Below are positions 1 to 10,934 of a stretch of DNA of 36,122 nt, one piece after another. The DNA is from Saccoglossus kowalevskii. Taxonomy: Eukaryota; Hemichordata; Enteropneusta; Harrimaniidae. The position numbers and the translations under genes were made by a program. The number at the start of each line of letters is the position of its first letter. Position 1 is the first letter of the stretch. The DNA lies in contig NW_003156234.1 of assembly GCF_000003605.2 (NCBI RefSeq), positions 652,668 to 688,789 on the forward strand, written 5' to 3'. The notes below the pieces were generated by a model. It saw only the letters and a program-made list of their open reading frames with translations, did no database searches and was not told the origin of the DNA.

Positions 1-12
1 TCATATACTTAC

Positions 13-173
13 CTAGCAGCTTCGCCGAACAGTTTCGATGCACTAACACCATTTCAATCGGCGACGGATATGCTATGCAATTGATTTTTAAAAGTACGAC
101 AGTTGAATTGAGCTCCGCGATATGGCTGTTAGAACAGCCGATTGTAATACCCCCTAAGTTAGCGTCACTGTGT
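13..173 (-). CDS. Candidate internal exon at the window edge (weak)
   Basis: On the minus strand one frame is open from just after a TGA near 185 down to a consensus donor, CTAG|GTAAGT, read from position 13. A possible acceptor (T-rich tract, then GACGCAG|) ends at 174. The 161-bp exon would encode about 53 residues and leave one base for the next codon. The peptide includes GCSNSHIAELNS and ends VHRNCSAKLL. I recognise no domain. An in-frame ATG in a fair context (GAAATGG) lies about 40 bp before the donor, so this could instead be a first coding exon. An open frame of this length can arise by chance, and the start and end phases do not join directly to the ankyrin gene exon at 33422. Confidence 0.22.
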
Positions 174-185
174 CTGCGTCAAAAA

Positions 186-961
186 GATGACAATTCGGTC
201 TGAAAAGATGCGCAAGTAAAGAAAACTTAAATTAAACATAACAAATTACTCCAAATTATACACAAACTGTCCAGAATTATTCAGAATTATGAGATTTATT
301 GACTTGTGAAGAAAAATAATAACAAAGAGCAAGAGGACGTTGGTTTTAATTTTCGCGGGTACCAAAATAGTGGCAAATACCAAAATAGTGGCTTAACACA
401 CGTGACCTACAGCTGTCAACTGTGTTCGTACTTTGTCGACTTCGACTGGCTTCCATGTGAGGTAGTATTCTTGTGTTCCGTTCTTCTGACTTGAGTTCTT
501 GATATACAGAAGCTGCTGTTTATGTTTTTAACGTCTTTCATATCTTGTCTTGTAAGAGTGTCCTGTCCGTGATTTCAACTTGCAATCTTTGAGTTTCCAG
601 CGCACTGTCTTGTCCACTGTACCACTGTGTAGACAACTAAACCACAAGACCACAATGGATTGGCTGGATGTGTTTGCATTTGATATGACTATATAGTGTG
701 TATATATATAGAAATACAACATATTTCTATTCTTGAGTTACAATTGTTACTTGTGTAAACTATATGCATGCCATAACCCGTTAGTGTACATCTTGCCATT
801 TGGGTGTTTGCCATTTGCGTTGCCCATACCTGACCCGACCCTAACCCTAATGCCAAGACACGTTCCTGTTAATAATTGCTCAATAATGATACTCTGTTGT
901 GCACTGTCTGCGGGTAAGTTGCATTGATGTCAACTGATTAAACAAGTCGCGTTTAAGTAAT
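186..961. other. No gene recognised
   Basis: AT-rich sequence with only short open frames lacking recognisable protein signatures. A small direct repeat of about 18 bp (TACCAAAATAGTGGC core) occurs twice at 359-393. I see no splice-supported exon. Confidence 0.5.
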
Positions 962-1710
962 TTACACTATTAACAAGTGGTTAAATTGTGACAATAAATG
1001 TGTGGACAAATATTTGAGATTTATTTTGGTGTACACAACTCTCGTTTAATTATTTTACACCATTACAAGTTGTTAAATTGAGAGAATAAATGTGTGGACA
1101 AGTATTTAATACTTATTTTGGTGTAGAAAAGTCATGTTTAATTTACTTCCACCAATTAAAAATTGTTAAATTGAGAGAATAAATGTGCGGACAAATATTT
1201 GAGACTTATTTTGGTGTAGACAACTCTCATTTAATAATTTTACACCATTCCAAGTTGTTAAATTGAGAGAATAAATGTGTGAACAAGTATTTAATACTTA
1301 TTTTGGTGTAGAAAAGTCACGTTTAATTTACTTCCACCAATTAAACATTGTTAAATTGAGAGAATAAATGTGTGGACAAATATTTGAGACTTATTTTGGT
1401 GTAGACAACTCTCATTTAATAATTTTACACCATTACAAGTTGTTAAATTGAGAGAATAAATGTGTGGACAAGTATTTGAAACTTATTTTTGTGTAGAAAA
1501 CTCTCGTTTGAATAATTCCAACAATTACAAGTTCTTAAATTGAGAGAATGAATGTATGGACAACTATTGGCCATTATATTTGTGAGTAAATACCTGTCGT
1601 TTAATTAATTTCCACCTCTACAAGGTTGTTAAATTGAGAGAATAAATGTGTGGACAAATATTTGATACTTATTTAGGTGTAAGAACTAGTGCACCATTGC
1701 AAGTTGTTAA
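962..1710. repeat. 92-bp tandem repeat with dimeric organisation
   Basis: The core TTAAATTG followed by GAGAATAAATGTGTGG recurs at 981, 1073, 1166, 1258, 1351, 1443, 1535 and 1629, which is a spacing of 92-94 bp, with a decayed last copy at 1707. Two unit types alternate in the middle of the array. One carries TTTGAGACTTATTTTGGTG followed by GTAGACAACTCTC; the other carries TTTAATACTTATTTTGGTG followed by GTAGAAAAGTCACG. This makes a roughly 185-bp higher-order dimer. The spacing and order are read directly from the sequence; whether it belongs to a genome-wide satellite is unknown. Confidence 0.9.
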
Positions 1711-2330
1711 AATAATGAAATAAATATACTGGTATCATTGGATATTTGATTTAATTGTGAAAATTTCTAAGAAAATGTTAACTGCTGACTTCGAACCCCC
1801 AATCAACAATTCCGCAGACACAGTATAAATTCCACAACACCACAGAAGATATTCGTCTGTTGCCTGAATTGTTTTTGTAATATAGGGAACGCCATAGACA
1901 CTTCAACAAAACTTACCTTGACTTGGGTCTTGTATTGTTCTCTTGTCACAATCTGAAAACTGTTGAACAAATTGCGCGTCGTCCAGTTTAAGACGTATGT
2001 TATTTTATTATTCATTCATTCAGTTTTGCATGGTGGAGTTTTGTGAGGTTTATTATTTTTTCGCAACGTTCTTTGTTTACTTGTTTACGGTTTGAGGGAT
2101 TTCAGTTTATTTGATTTACGTTTGTACGGTAGCTCTGAGCGAGACTCGAACCAACTTTCTTTTCAAGCTAATTTTGTTTTATTTTGATGGCACGCTTGTG
2201 TACCACGCCACGAGTGGTGTTCATTTTCCTAACTACTCCAGTGTTCCGATGAGTTGAACGGAAAAGCCAAAATGATTGCTGGTTTCTGATTGCTTCAGTT
2301 CTGGTGCGTGTGTATCTAGTGTGATTCGAA
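1711..2330. other. No gene recognised
   Basis: Unique-looking AT-rich sequence. Two minus-strand motifs resemble tRNA B boxes (GGTTCGAGTCT near 2145 and GGGTTCGAATCAC near 2320), but no matching A box or cloverleaf could be found. Confidence 0.4.
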
Positions 2331-3006
2331 CCCATATCGTTTGTATTGGGCGTTTTTTTTTATTTCCCATGTCGGCTACGCCATAATATGCAACCACTTC
2401 CCTGTTTTATTGTGATTTTGTGAGTGTTTAATGATGTCTTCCTCACCCGTCACGCCATAACGCAGTTTCAACCACACGGCCATTTTGCAACAAAGTGCGT
2501 GACCCTCGGCGTGACCCGACTGACTATATGATCGTTCTGTTCAACTGTTAAGCTAGGATTTATTACCGTTATTGTCATTATATTGTCACGTGATTTGTTT
2601 TATCTTATGTGTAATGTCTTAAGTATCTTTATTGTAATTTGTATATACCAATTCGTATATACCGAGGAACCCATGTCGTTTGTATTGGGCGTTTTTTTAT
2701 TTTCCATGTCGGCTACGCCATAATATGCAACCACCTCCCCGTTTTATTGTGATTTTGTGAGTGTTTAATGATGTCTTCCTCACCCGTCACGCCATAACGC
2801 AGTTTCAACCACACGGCCATTTTGCAACAAAGTGCGTGACCCTCGGCGTGACCCGACTGACTATATGATCGTTGTGTTCAACTGTTAAGCTAGGATTTAT
2901 TACCGTTATTGTCATTATATTGTCACGTGATTTGTTTTACCTTATGTGTAATGTCTTAAGTATCTTTATTGTAATTTGTATATACCAATTCGTATATACC
3001 GAGGAA
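2331..3006. repeat. 339-bp direct tandem duplication
   Basis: Two head-to-tail copies at 2331-2669 and 2670-3006. Both begin CCCAT(A/G)TCGTTTGTATTGGG and end CGTATATACCGAGGAA. They differ by a handful of substitutions and by the length of the T run after GGGCG, so the duplication looks recent. Each copy includes a CpG-containing stretch with CACGCCATAACGCAG. An open frame across the second copy (2872-3084) has no recognisable homology and is probably fortuitous. Confidence 0.95.
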
Positions 3007-4270
3007 ACGACCCTGATTGAAGGTCATGTATTTTGTGACATCACCAATTCGTGTGTAGGTACGGCTTCTAGAACCGTGCCTTAAATTTGTGTGCGTTATT
3101 ATAATCATTACTGAATAATAATCAACAATTGCAATACTTCGAAAAAGTTATTCACTTGCGAAACACAGAATGACCAGATTGTGCTACCGTGATCATTTGC
3201 TACCGGTTTGTATTTATTCGAAACTTCTTTTAGAACATACTTTACTTTTCGTTATCAACAAGATTATAAAAATGTTTGGGGGGATTCAATTCAAGTACAT
3301 GTTATTATGTATTTCATGATGTTAATTAAATGTGATCTTATTTTTAATTATGATTATGATTTATATCGGTAATGACGTTTTCATCCAATATTAATTGTGC
3401 AATTGTTAAAATGCCTACCTACACATTTATTGTTTTTTTTCTGTTTCTTCTAAAAAAATTAAAAAAATCATGCTTGATTAAAATTCCAAAAAAATATGTA
3501 TTCATGTAGCCCCTTTCTATTACCTGTTTTCAACTTCTTCCAGAGTAAAACTGGCGAAGCCTTGTAATTGCCATACAATCATCAACTGTGGGAAAACTTG
3601 TATGTTATTGAAAATCTTTATTTTGTTGTCTGTGAATTAATATAATATTTGAAATGGCGTAATGGTGCAAAATATTCTCAAACAATCGGTCTTCTGATGA
3701 CACTACACTGCGCATTTATGCACAATCAGTATCCCAATGCGCGATCACAGCTTACTAAGTGATGCTGGTGGTTGAAATGGAAAACTGAATACAAAAATCC
3801 AGTAATATCTCAATCGAATTTTCGTCTGCTGTGAATGCATGTTTCGTTGCATCAAATAAATAACACAATTTTATGATAGAAGCTTGCGATCTTGTGCCAT
3901 ACAGGGTCAAGTGATTGAGCAATAACAAATGTGATTTTATGTATCAGGTTATTGAATGTATATATAATGTATACTAAAAAAATAGTTTCTGTTTTTCTTC
4001 TAATAATTTGGCCACTTTTAAAAACAAATATTTTTCCACGGTCGAAATGCAAGAAGAATACAAAACTACTGTGATTTCATAGTGATACCTGTAGGACCAT
4101 TGTCAATGAGTTCACCTGATCAACACAGCGTTATACATAGGACTGATATTGAATCACGGAGAGTAAAATCTTGTGATACTAATCTCTAGAACCAACTCAT
4201 ATTGGTACATATGTCTTATGAACCCACATGTGTATATCTTTGACTGTACTCATTTTAAACTTTTTTTTTT
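3007..4270. other. No gene recognised
   Basis: AT-rich intergenic or intronic sequence with no protein signature on either strand. It ends in a T-rich tract leading into the acceptor-like site before the 2A motif. Confidence 0.4.
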
Positions 4271-4274
4271 ACAG

Positions 4275-4337
4275 TGGTGCTGTGAACTGCTCAGTGGTGA
4301 TGTTGAAACAAATCCAGGTCCTGGTAATATACTATGA
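4275..4337 (+). CDS. 2A-like ribosome-skipping motif fragment
   Basis: A pyrimidine tract and TTTTTTACAG immediately precede an open segment reading WCCELLSGDVETNPGPG, then three residues and a TGA at 4335. The core DVETNPGP fits the D(V/I)ExNPGP consensus of 2A and 2A-like peptides. Such peptides make the ribosome skip the final Gly-Pro bond. They are known at the N-termini of CR1-type non-LTR retrotransposon proteins in marine invertebrates and of sea urchin NLR proteins. No methionine starts this frame, and it stops four codons after the skip site. It is therefore either a relic of the LINE whose endonuclease lies at 5230 (a different frame, with about 900 bp of unrecognised sequence between) or an exon entered through the upstream acceptor. 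The motif itself is clear; its function here is inferred. Confidence 0.75.
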   Translation, partial: WCCELLSGDVETNPGPGNIL

Positions 4338-5227
4338 CCTGATTAACAAAGAAGTCATGTACATCAAGGTTCACTCAGATTTATGAATGCAGTTTCTTGA
4401 GCAGGTATACATGTATGACAAATAAATTTGTTGCACTTGTGTATTTGAAATTCTGAACATGGGTCAGTGGAAGTTTTTAGTTGTCAGTACAAAACTAGTT
4501 GTAACCACAAAGAGTACATATTTATTCACCTGTTTGCAGATGTTCCTCGTACTACTTTATAATCAAATAACGGGGTCTGTGACATTTCATGTCTTGTTTT
4601 ATAATATTATTACTATTATCAGTTAAGGGATTCAGTTTCATCTATAATTTAAGTCTGTCGTAATGTTATGACTAATTATTGTATAAATAATGTTATATTT
4701 TGCTATAGGTTCATGGACAAGTTGCATACCAGCATGGCTGTATTTATCGAATTATTTCTTTTTTTTCACTTCTGGCATGTAAGTAATGGTGACTGTATTG
4801 GGATATTTAAGTAGTTGCTCATCTCAAAAGTAATCTTACTATAGTATGCAGTTTATGATAACTTTTGAGCCAATGGGAACAAAGGAAAGGGGGAGATATA
4901 CAAAACGAACTGCTTGCAATTGCAGCATATATGCGGGGTAGGGCCATGAACGCGCTTCTCCAACTGTTTATCATTTCGAATGTCGGAGGGTCGACGAACA
5001 TCTGTTTTTGTTTGTTTGTGCATTACTAGTATATTGATAGTCACATGCATATTTTGTATCATATTTACTATACGGATGTCCTGTTTATTTCTTTCGTTTT
5101 GTCATTTTGTCCTCTCAGCTTATGCTGTCAACTGCTACTTCAGGTTTTTCAATCTCTCAATTATTTTTGTATTTTTATTTATGATCTGGTACACAGTAAT
5201 CCAATTAAGGCATGGAATATAGCTTGT

Positions 5228-5432
5228 CTAAATGATCTCTCAATTAAATTTCTCTCAATTAATGTGAGAGGTATAAGAAACAATATAAAAAGAACCAAAT
5301 TATGTACGTGTTTAAAACGCTTAAAATGCGACATTATTATACTGAAAGAGACTTATAGTTCTCAAGAAGTTAAAGCGCAATGGGCAAAACAATGAAATGG
5401 CAAAATATTTTTTTCACAAACGCATACACCAA
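5228..5432 (+). pseudogene. LINE apurinic-type endonuclease fragment
   Basis: An open frame ending at TGA 5394 carries LSINVRGIRNN and CDIIILKETYSS. These match the first two motifs of the APE-like endonuclease of non-LTR retrotransposons: the Asn of the N-x-R-G strand and the Glu of the usual QET motif, here KET. After the TGA the same frame continues NGKIFFSQT, the next conserved strand (WNGKIFFS type). The rest of the endonuclease and all of the reverse transcriptase are missing, and a SINE-like sequence begins about 30 bp later. The upstream part of the open frame (from 5045) looks like a low-complexity hydrophobic translation and is probably not coding. The clade is probably CR1/L2/I-like. 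The 2A motif at 4275 may be the same element's N-terminus. Confidence 0.7.
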
Positions 5433-5458
5433 TGACTTCCAAATTCAAATAAATTCTT

Positions 5459-5745
5459 TGGTCTCAATGCATTAGTTAGTCGGATGGCGTCTATCAATTC
5501 AAAGAAACAGGGTTCAAATCTTGTTATTGTGACCAATCGTAGAAGGATCTCAAACTTTAATGCAATTCACCCAGTGAGGCACCACAAGAATGAAACACTT
5601 ATACTCTTATATTATTGATAGCCCATAATTGGGTAGCAATAGTTTTGGAGTTTTGGCTCTATGGTGTCAATGTCATTAACGCCATGACATCGATTGTTGA
5701 AACACCGCTGTGTATTCGGGAGTCGTAAATAAACCTTTCTAAATC
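5459..5745 (+). mobile_element. tRNA-derived SINE-like element
   Basis: TTAGTTAGTCGGATGGCGTC near 5472-5491 resembles a tRNA D-arm and polymerase III A box. CAGGGTTCAAATC at 5507-5519 is a good B box, about the usual distance downstream. The sequence does not form a convincing complete cloverleaf, so it is better read as the tRNA-related head of a SINE than as a tRNA gene. The body runs to about 5745, where GGGAGTCGTAAATAAACC could be the tail. No target-site duplication was identified, so the ends are approximate. Confidence 0.45.
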
Positions 5746-5989
5746 AACGTAGCTAATTATATCACACGTATCAACAATGTCGTGCAATGTTTGCTGATGA
5801 CTTACTTTTTTTCCCTAAATCCATATAGGGTTTTGAGTGTATTTTAAACAAACTGGAACTAAAAGTATGATTAAGTATGATTAAGTAAGCTTTAGCTTGT
5901 GGTCACTTGTTAAAATCAGAAGAGGAAGTTCTCATTTCAAATCGAATATATGATCATCAGGTCTACATCCTGAATCATCAATGATACAC

Positions 5990-6770
5990 ATATGTAATTC
6001 TGGAAATTAAACATGACATAGTTTGTCAGTATGTCTAAGGTATGGATGCACTATTAATGTTTAGGTATATATATGTGTGTGGGCGTTTCAGTGCTATCAA
6101 ACAATCGAATTAACGTGGAAAAATGAAGAATGTCTTTTCGTGGATATATGCATATTTGCAAGCCCGTACATTACTAATGAAATATAGAATTTGACGTTGA
6201 AACGCAATAATGGAATCACATATTATTTAATTTGAATAAATAATACTTTACAAAACATGAATCTTAATTTAAATAGCTTCTATATTTTTGGTTTCTGTAT
6301 GTATAGCTGCCGAACTGTGTTGACGTGCTCTTAATCCACGGGTGAGCATCTGACATTGTTTATACATGTGTGTGTAGTGTGTTTTGTTTGTTTATAACAA
6401 TGTGTCAAACTGGGTGACACACTGGAAGATACTCAAACTAAAGTTTAATTTGTGTGCTACAGTTACGGTATTCAAAAGATATCTACGTTAGTAGTTGTTT
6501 GCCTTTATCCGAACATCATCGAGCAATTCAGTAAATTGGGTTATGATCGAATTTTCGAATCGCACGCGGAATTCTCTGCTCCTTGATCGAAGAAGGACTA
6601 TATTACAAAATCAATTCTGATGTGAAGCATTTTTCATTAGTCAGAAATGCACACCAGGCACTTGAGTTGTTCTTTTTCAAAAAAGTGGAGATAATATCTA
6701 ATTATAGATCGATTAACAATCGTCATATACGGATATATACAATATTATATTATACCAGTATATTGATGGT
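5990..6770. repeat. Dispersed repeat, copy 1
   Basis: This segment aligns with 11562-12390 in the same orientation through many shared blocks. Examples are ATTCTGGAAATT, AATATAGAATTTG(A/G)CGTTGAA, AATAGCTTCTATA, GTGCTCTTAATCCAC, GAAATGCACACCAGGCAC and AAGTGGAGATAA. Divergence is substantial (estimated by eye, not computed), with many indels. No coding potential was found; it may be a non-autonomous element or part of an old segmental duplication. Confidence 0.85.
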
Positions 6771-7254
6771 GTTAATCCATTGATTTAATTGGTTCAAACA
6801 CATTATTTGATTGTTAGGGAAATATAGTGGCTAGTGGTTGAATTTTGGAAGAATATTGAAAAAATACTGAATTAAAAAAATCTGAAAAGTTATATAACCA
6901 TGATATTGATTTTTGTTAATGGTGGGATCCAAGTTGTGAACGTCGGTCGTTGGATGATTGTCGTTCGCCACACAAACCTAAACCACCGTCCCTCAACACC
7001 ATTGGGTGTGTAAACGAACGCCGTGTTCTCCGTGTTGTGACTTTGAGATGGATTGCGAATCTCCAACAAAGAAAACATGATCTTTAAGTACTAGATGAAA
7101 TTGAGCGATTGAAGGACAAAAAAATGCAAAAAACTACGAGTGACAGTCAAACATGTATTCCACCAATAACAAACGGTGTCCCGTGGCGGCGTTCGAATTC
7201 TAGCTGACACAATTGCAGTGAAATTGCAACCGGGTAATTGCCACCTGAACACGG

Positions 7255-7770
7255 GATCATGCAGAATTTGACGACGATATATGGTATTGTAATTCTCCAT
7301 TTATGGGTAAATAAATTACAGGAGATGATGAAGGTAATTTCGAAAGCTGCAGATTTGTGCAGAGTGTACACCTCTCACTGCATTAGAGCGACGGTGTGCA
7401 AAGTCTTTTTTTCAGCCGGAGTTGAGACAAGGCATATCATGTACGTGTCACAAAAACGATGCCAGAAACCGATCTTACACTCTCAAATTTACCGCGGAAC
7501 AACGACAAAACGTGTCAGTCATACTGTCACAAAACTTGGGTTATACGAAAGGTATCCAGGTCAAATGTTGGAACTGAGATAACCGTGCCGTTCGCCGTAC
7601 ATGATATACCGGGTTCCGCCGCGTCTCAAATTTCGGTCGAACCAAGTACCGCTCAACGTCAAATATCCACAGTTACAAGTAGTATGATGAGTCACAAAAG
7701 CGGTTTATTTCACAACTGTACTTTCAATGGGCAAATTACAATCCAAATTGTACAAAAACCGGAATGAAAA
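7255..7770 (+). pseudogene. Crypton-type tyrosine recombinase C-terminus (decayed)
   Basis: The frame from 7238 contains WVNKLQEMMKVISKAADL and then VYTSHCIRATVCKVFFSAG and VETRHIMYVS. This is the C-terminal catalytic part of the Crypton/DUF3504 tyrosine recombinase family, the source of the host proteins KIAA1958, QRICH1 and ZMYM2-4. The HxxR motif is intact (HCIR), but the following GHK-type motif is SQKR and no tyrosine nucleophile is evident. Around 7459 homology moves to another frame, which ends FHNCTFNGQITIQI, a tail type seen in this family, so at least one frameshift is present. The N-terminal domain and first catalytic Arg are missing. These enzymes cut and join DNA via a 3'-phosphotyrosine link; this copy is dead. 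Family assignment is by recall of motif patterns, not alignment. Confidence 0.7.
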
Positions 7771-8510
7771 CGTGGAAAATCCGTTGTTTTAATGATCCAA
7801 ACTGTACACGAACCTGTATTTCAAATGGCGTTGGCGCAGTCAGTAAAAAGTCAGAAGGGTCATCTTTTGTCATGCTAATGTTTGTTTTTATACTGCTCTA
7901 TTCACCGTGGATACGTTTCTTTTTCACGCGGAATAAAAATTAGTTTGTATTCAATTTGAACTGTGTTGCGCATGTAATTTTTGTATGCATTCAGCGTACA
8001 ACTACATACTATTCTCATAAATATTCATGTTCAAGGGCCACAATCATGATCTTTTAGTAAATGAAAGTAAACTCCTTTTTTATTACTAGTTTTATCGAAT
8101 TGTAAATATACTGGTATAATATAAGAGACCAATCATTGTTTTGTAAATGTAGAAACAAAGTCAATAACCCTCCTGTATCCACAATGAAAATTATGGTGAC
8201 CCCCCCATGGACAAAGACTAAATGTGACGTGACCCCCCTATTTGCAGTTCTTTTTAAAAACATTTTTATAGTTAATTATTTAGTTTAGTAATACTTTGTT
8301 GGTGTAGATTGTCTGCATACTATAATAGTCATTGAGTGCAAAAATAAATGTTTCTACAAATCAGCGAAACAGCGCATGTCTCCAAGTGCCTGCTTGTCTC
8401 CCAGATCTTGTTGTCACTGTATACCACACTTCACTGTGATCCTCCGCTTCACTGGACAGAAAGAAAGTTGTAAACATTTGTAAGGAACTCAAACTTCAAT
8501 ACTGTATACA
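7771..8510. other. No gene recognised
   Basis: AT-rich sequence. Two short C-runs (GTGACCCCCC type near 8200 and 8232) form a short imperfect direct repeat. No protein or RNA signature was seen. Confidence 0.4.
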
Positions 8511-8700
8511 GAAGGAGGAGCAGGAGGAGGAGGAGGAGGAGGAAGAAGAAGAGGAAGAAGGGAGGAGAATGGAGGATGGAGAAGTAGAAGGAGAGCAAAG
8601 TGAGATGTAAGAAAAGGATGTTTTAGAATAGGAACAGAAGGATACAGATTAAAGAACGAAGAGGAAAAAAGGAAGAAGTAGCTGGGAAATACAGGAATAT
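8511..8700. repeat. Polypurine (GAG/GAA) low-complexity tract
   Basis: About 190 bp almost entirely of A and G on the plus strand, densest at 8511-8580 as GGA/GAA triplet repeats. It is a simple-sequence region; long purine tracts can form triplex DNA, but nothing else here suggests a role. Confidence 0.9.
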
Positions 8701-9365
8701 AAACAAAGAATAAGATACACCAAAGATTGTTATATTTTATATTATTTTATACATATTCTATATTACTATTTTTTATATCATACTTTATTGTGTTTCCTGT
8801 AAATCTCCATATTTTTTAGTCATGTGACAGTGATTGCAAACTGCATACAATTAATAGCTTAGAATCTGTCAACCTATTTATTTCCACTTACTAATATTTA
8901 CACAATTCACTCCATATATGCACTCGCCTGCGGCTCGTGGATATATGTCGTAAATGTGCAATATCTCGTGGTATACACGCCTTTGGCGGGGGTTATTGCG
9001 TAAATATAAAACAAGCGACTGTACATATAACGAAAAAACACTGGTATGTTTTCTTATGAAGTCTTCCTTAATCATTAAGAAACTACAACCTATAATAACT
9101 TACGGGACTGAAATTTGTGGATTTTGGTATGATCATCTTTAAATATCCCAGCATTTTCTTTTTCCTGGTGGTGTTACAGGTTAAGTTCTAAATATAGCCG
9201 TTTGAGAAGAAAGAGGAATATATCCGATATTTATTTACACTGAAATGTTATGACATGCTTTAAACAATCGAAATCAACATGGGTACATCAAATGAAAAAG
9301 TTTTCAGTGATTTATGCGATGTGTGGGAAAACGAAGAAGTTACGAATATAAATAGTTTCATAATA
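8701..9365. other. No gene recognised
   Basis: AT-rich spacer before the RLE-type LINE. Short open frames on both strands at 8878-9142 overlap one another and lack recognisable motifs. Confidence 0.4.
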
Positions 9366-10677
9366 TTGTGTTTAGTTCGTTAGAACTTAACAACACTGGA
9401 TATGGGTATAAAATTAGCGACCACCTCTTTTTTTATATGGACGACCTCAAGTTATTTGCTAAAAATGACTTAGATTTAGAAGGACTGCTGCAAACTGTGA
9501 AACAGTTTAGCGATGACATTGGAATGTGATTTGAATTAAATACATGTGCTAAAGCAACATTTAAAAGAGGAAAGTTTGTCCACTCCACTAACGTTAATCT
9601 TGGTGATGACAATCTTATACGTAACATCGAGCAGGAGGAGGTCTATAAATACCTTGGAGTCAATAAAGGCAAAGGTATACAACACGCCGCTATGAAAGAA
9701 AAGGTCAAGAAGGAATTCTGAAGACGAGTAAAGGAAGTACTAAAAACAGAATTGAATTCTGCAAACTAAGTCGAGGCGATTAACACTCTTGCTGGTTACA
9801 TATAATTTCAACATCATCAACTGGAATCTACTGGATATCACGAAAATGAATACTAAAGCAGCGAAAGCAGAAGAACTCAAGTTAATCAAGGAATGATGGG
9901 AAAAACAAACCTTTACATGGACAGCACGCAAATCGCTGATGTAGATAAATTAAACACCCATCAGTGGCTACCCGGAGCTGGGCTTAAAGCTGAAACAAAG
10001 GGTTTTATCATGGCTGCAATGATCAAAGCCTTTTCACCAGGAACTACCAAGTCAATGTACTCAGAAATGCAGACCCTAAATGTCGGTTTTGTGATAAATA
10101 TATAATGAGACTATTGATCATCTGGTCTCTGGATGTTCCCTACTAGCAAACGAATACACAAACATGACCGTGTTGGTCAGTATATCCATTGGAAAATATG
10201 GCAGCATTTTGGTCTCCCCTGTGCCGATAAGTGGTATGAACACAAACTTAACCATATCAAGTTGTTGACGAACCATCCAAGCTAACAGACCAGATATCAT
10301 AATAAAGGAGCACAATGAAAAGACCTGTAAGATGATTGACATGACAGAAATGTAGCAGCAAAGGAACTTGACAAACTGTCAAAGTACAAAGACTTACAGA
10401 TGGAAGTTGAAAGAATGAGGCACTTAAAGACAATGATCGTACCCGTGGTAGTTGGAGCACTTGGTCTTGTCAACAAAAACACCCTAAAACATTTTGATAA
10501 AATTCCTGGAAACCCAAGTCTGCAAGAGATACAGAAAATTGTTGAACCTGCTGAAAAAAGCAGACTTGGACTTTATGCGTGTTGTTGGTAATGATTTGGT
10601 ACGTTTTGTGTGTATGGTTATCGTTCTGTGTCAACCGCAGCTCAAAAGAACATACTAGAAAACTTAATAATAATAAT
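9366..10677 (+). pseudogene. 5'-truncated LINE with restriction-like endonuclease
   Basis: The sequence enters within the reverse transcriptase. The catalytic YMDD is at 9434-9445, followed by LKLFAKNDLDLEGLLQTVKQ, YKYLGVNKGKGIQHA and the thumb. Then come a zinc-binding CRFC...H...C motif (10081-10134, across a frameshift), KWYEHK near 10230, and RPDIII (10287-10304) with IDM (10335-10343), which fit the PD-(D/E)xK restriction-like endonuclease. The end reads VPVVVGALGLVNKNT and PGNPSLQEIQKIV. This order, RT then CCHC then RLE, is that of the R2/R4/NeSL-type early-branching LINEs, whose single ORF nicks the target and primes reverse transcription. Internal stops (9526, 9720 and others) and several frameshifts make it dead. 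A short (TAA)n tract at 10662-10677 probably marks the original 3' end. The clade below superfamily level is unassigned. Confidence 0.88.
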
Positions 10678-10934
10678 TACGAGTTTGTATGGCGCCTAAT
10701 ATCTATGACGATGATGCCCAATGACGCTGTCAGTTCACAGAAATGCACTCTGAAAAATATAAGTTTTGAGTTTAGATTTGAAAATGTTCAAACTGGCTGC
10801 AGAACGAATGTCTTTTGGTAACTGATTACATAATGACGGAGAAGCATGCGAGAATTAGCGATCGCCATATGTCTTGAGTCTGATTCTGGGCACTGTAAGT
10901 ATAGATGTATTACTTGAACGAAGAGTTCTACCAG

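Noticed and set aside
1795-2330. Minus-strand tRNAs at three B-box-like motifs
   Set aside because: No A box at the proper distance and no cloverleaf.
2872-3084. Hydrophobic 70-codon open frame in the tandem duplication
   Set aside because: It starts and ends at the duplication, and the equivalent frame in the first copy is broken; no motif or splice support.
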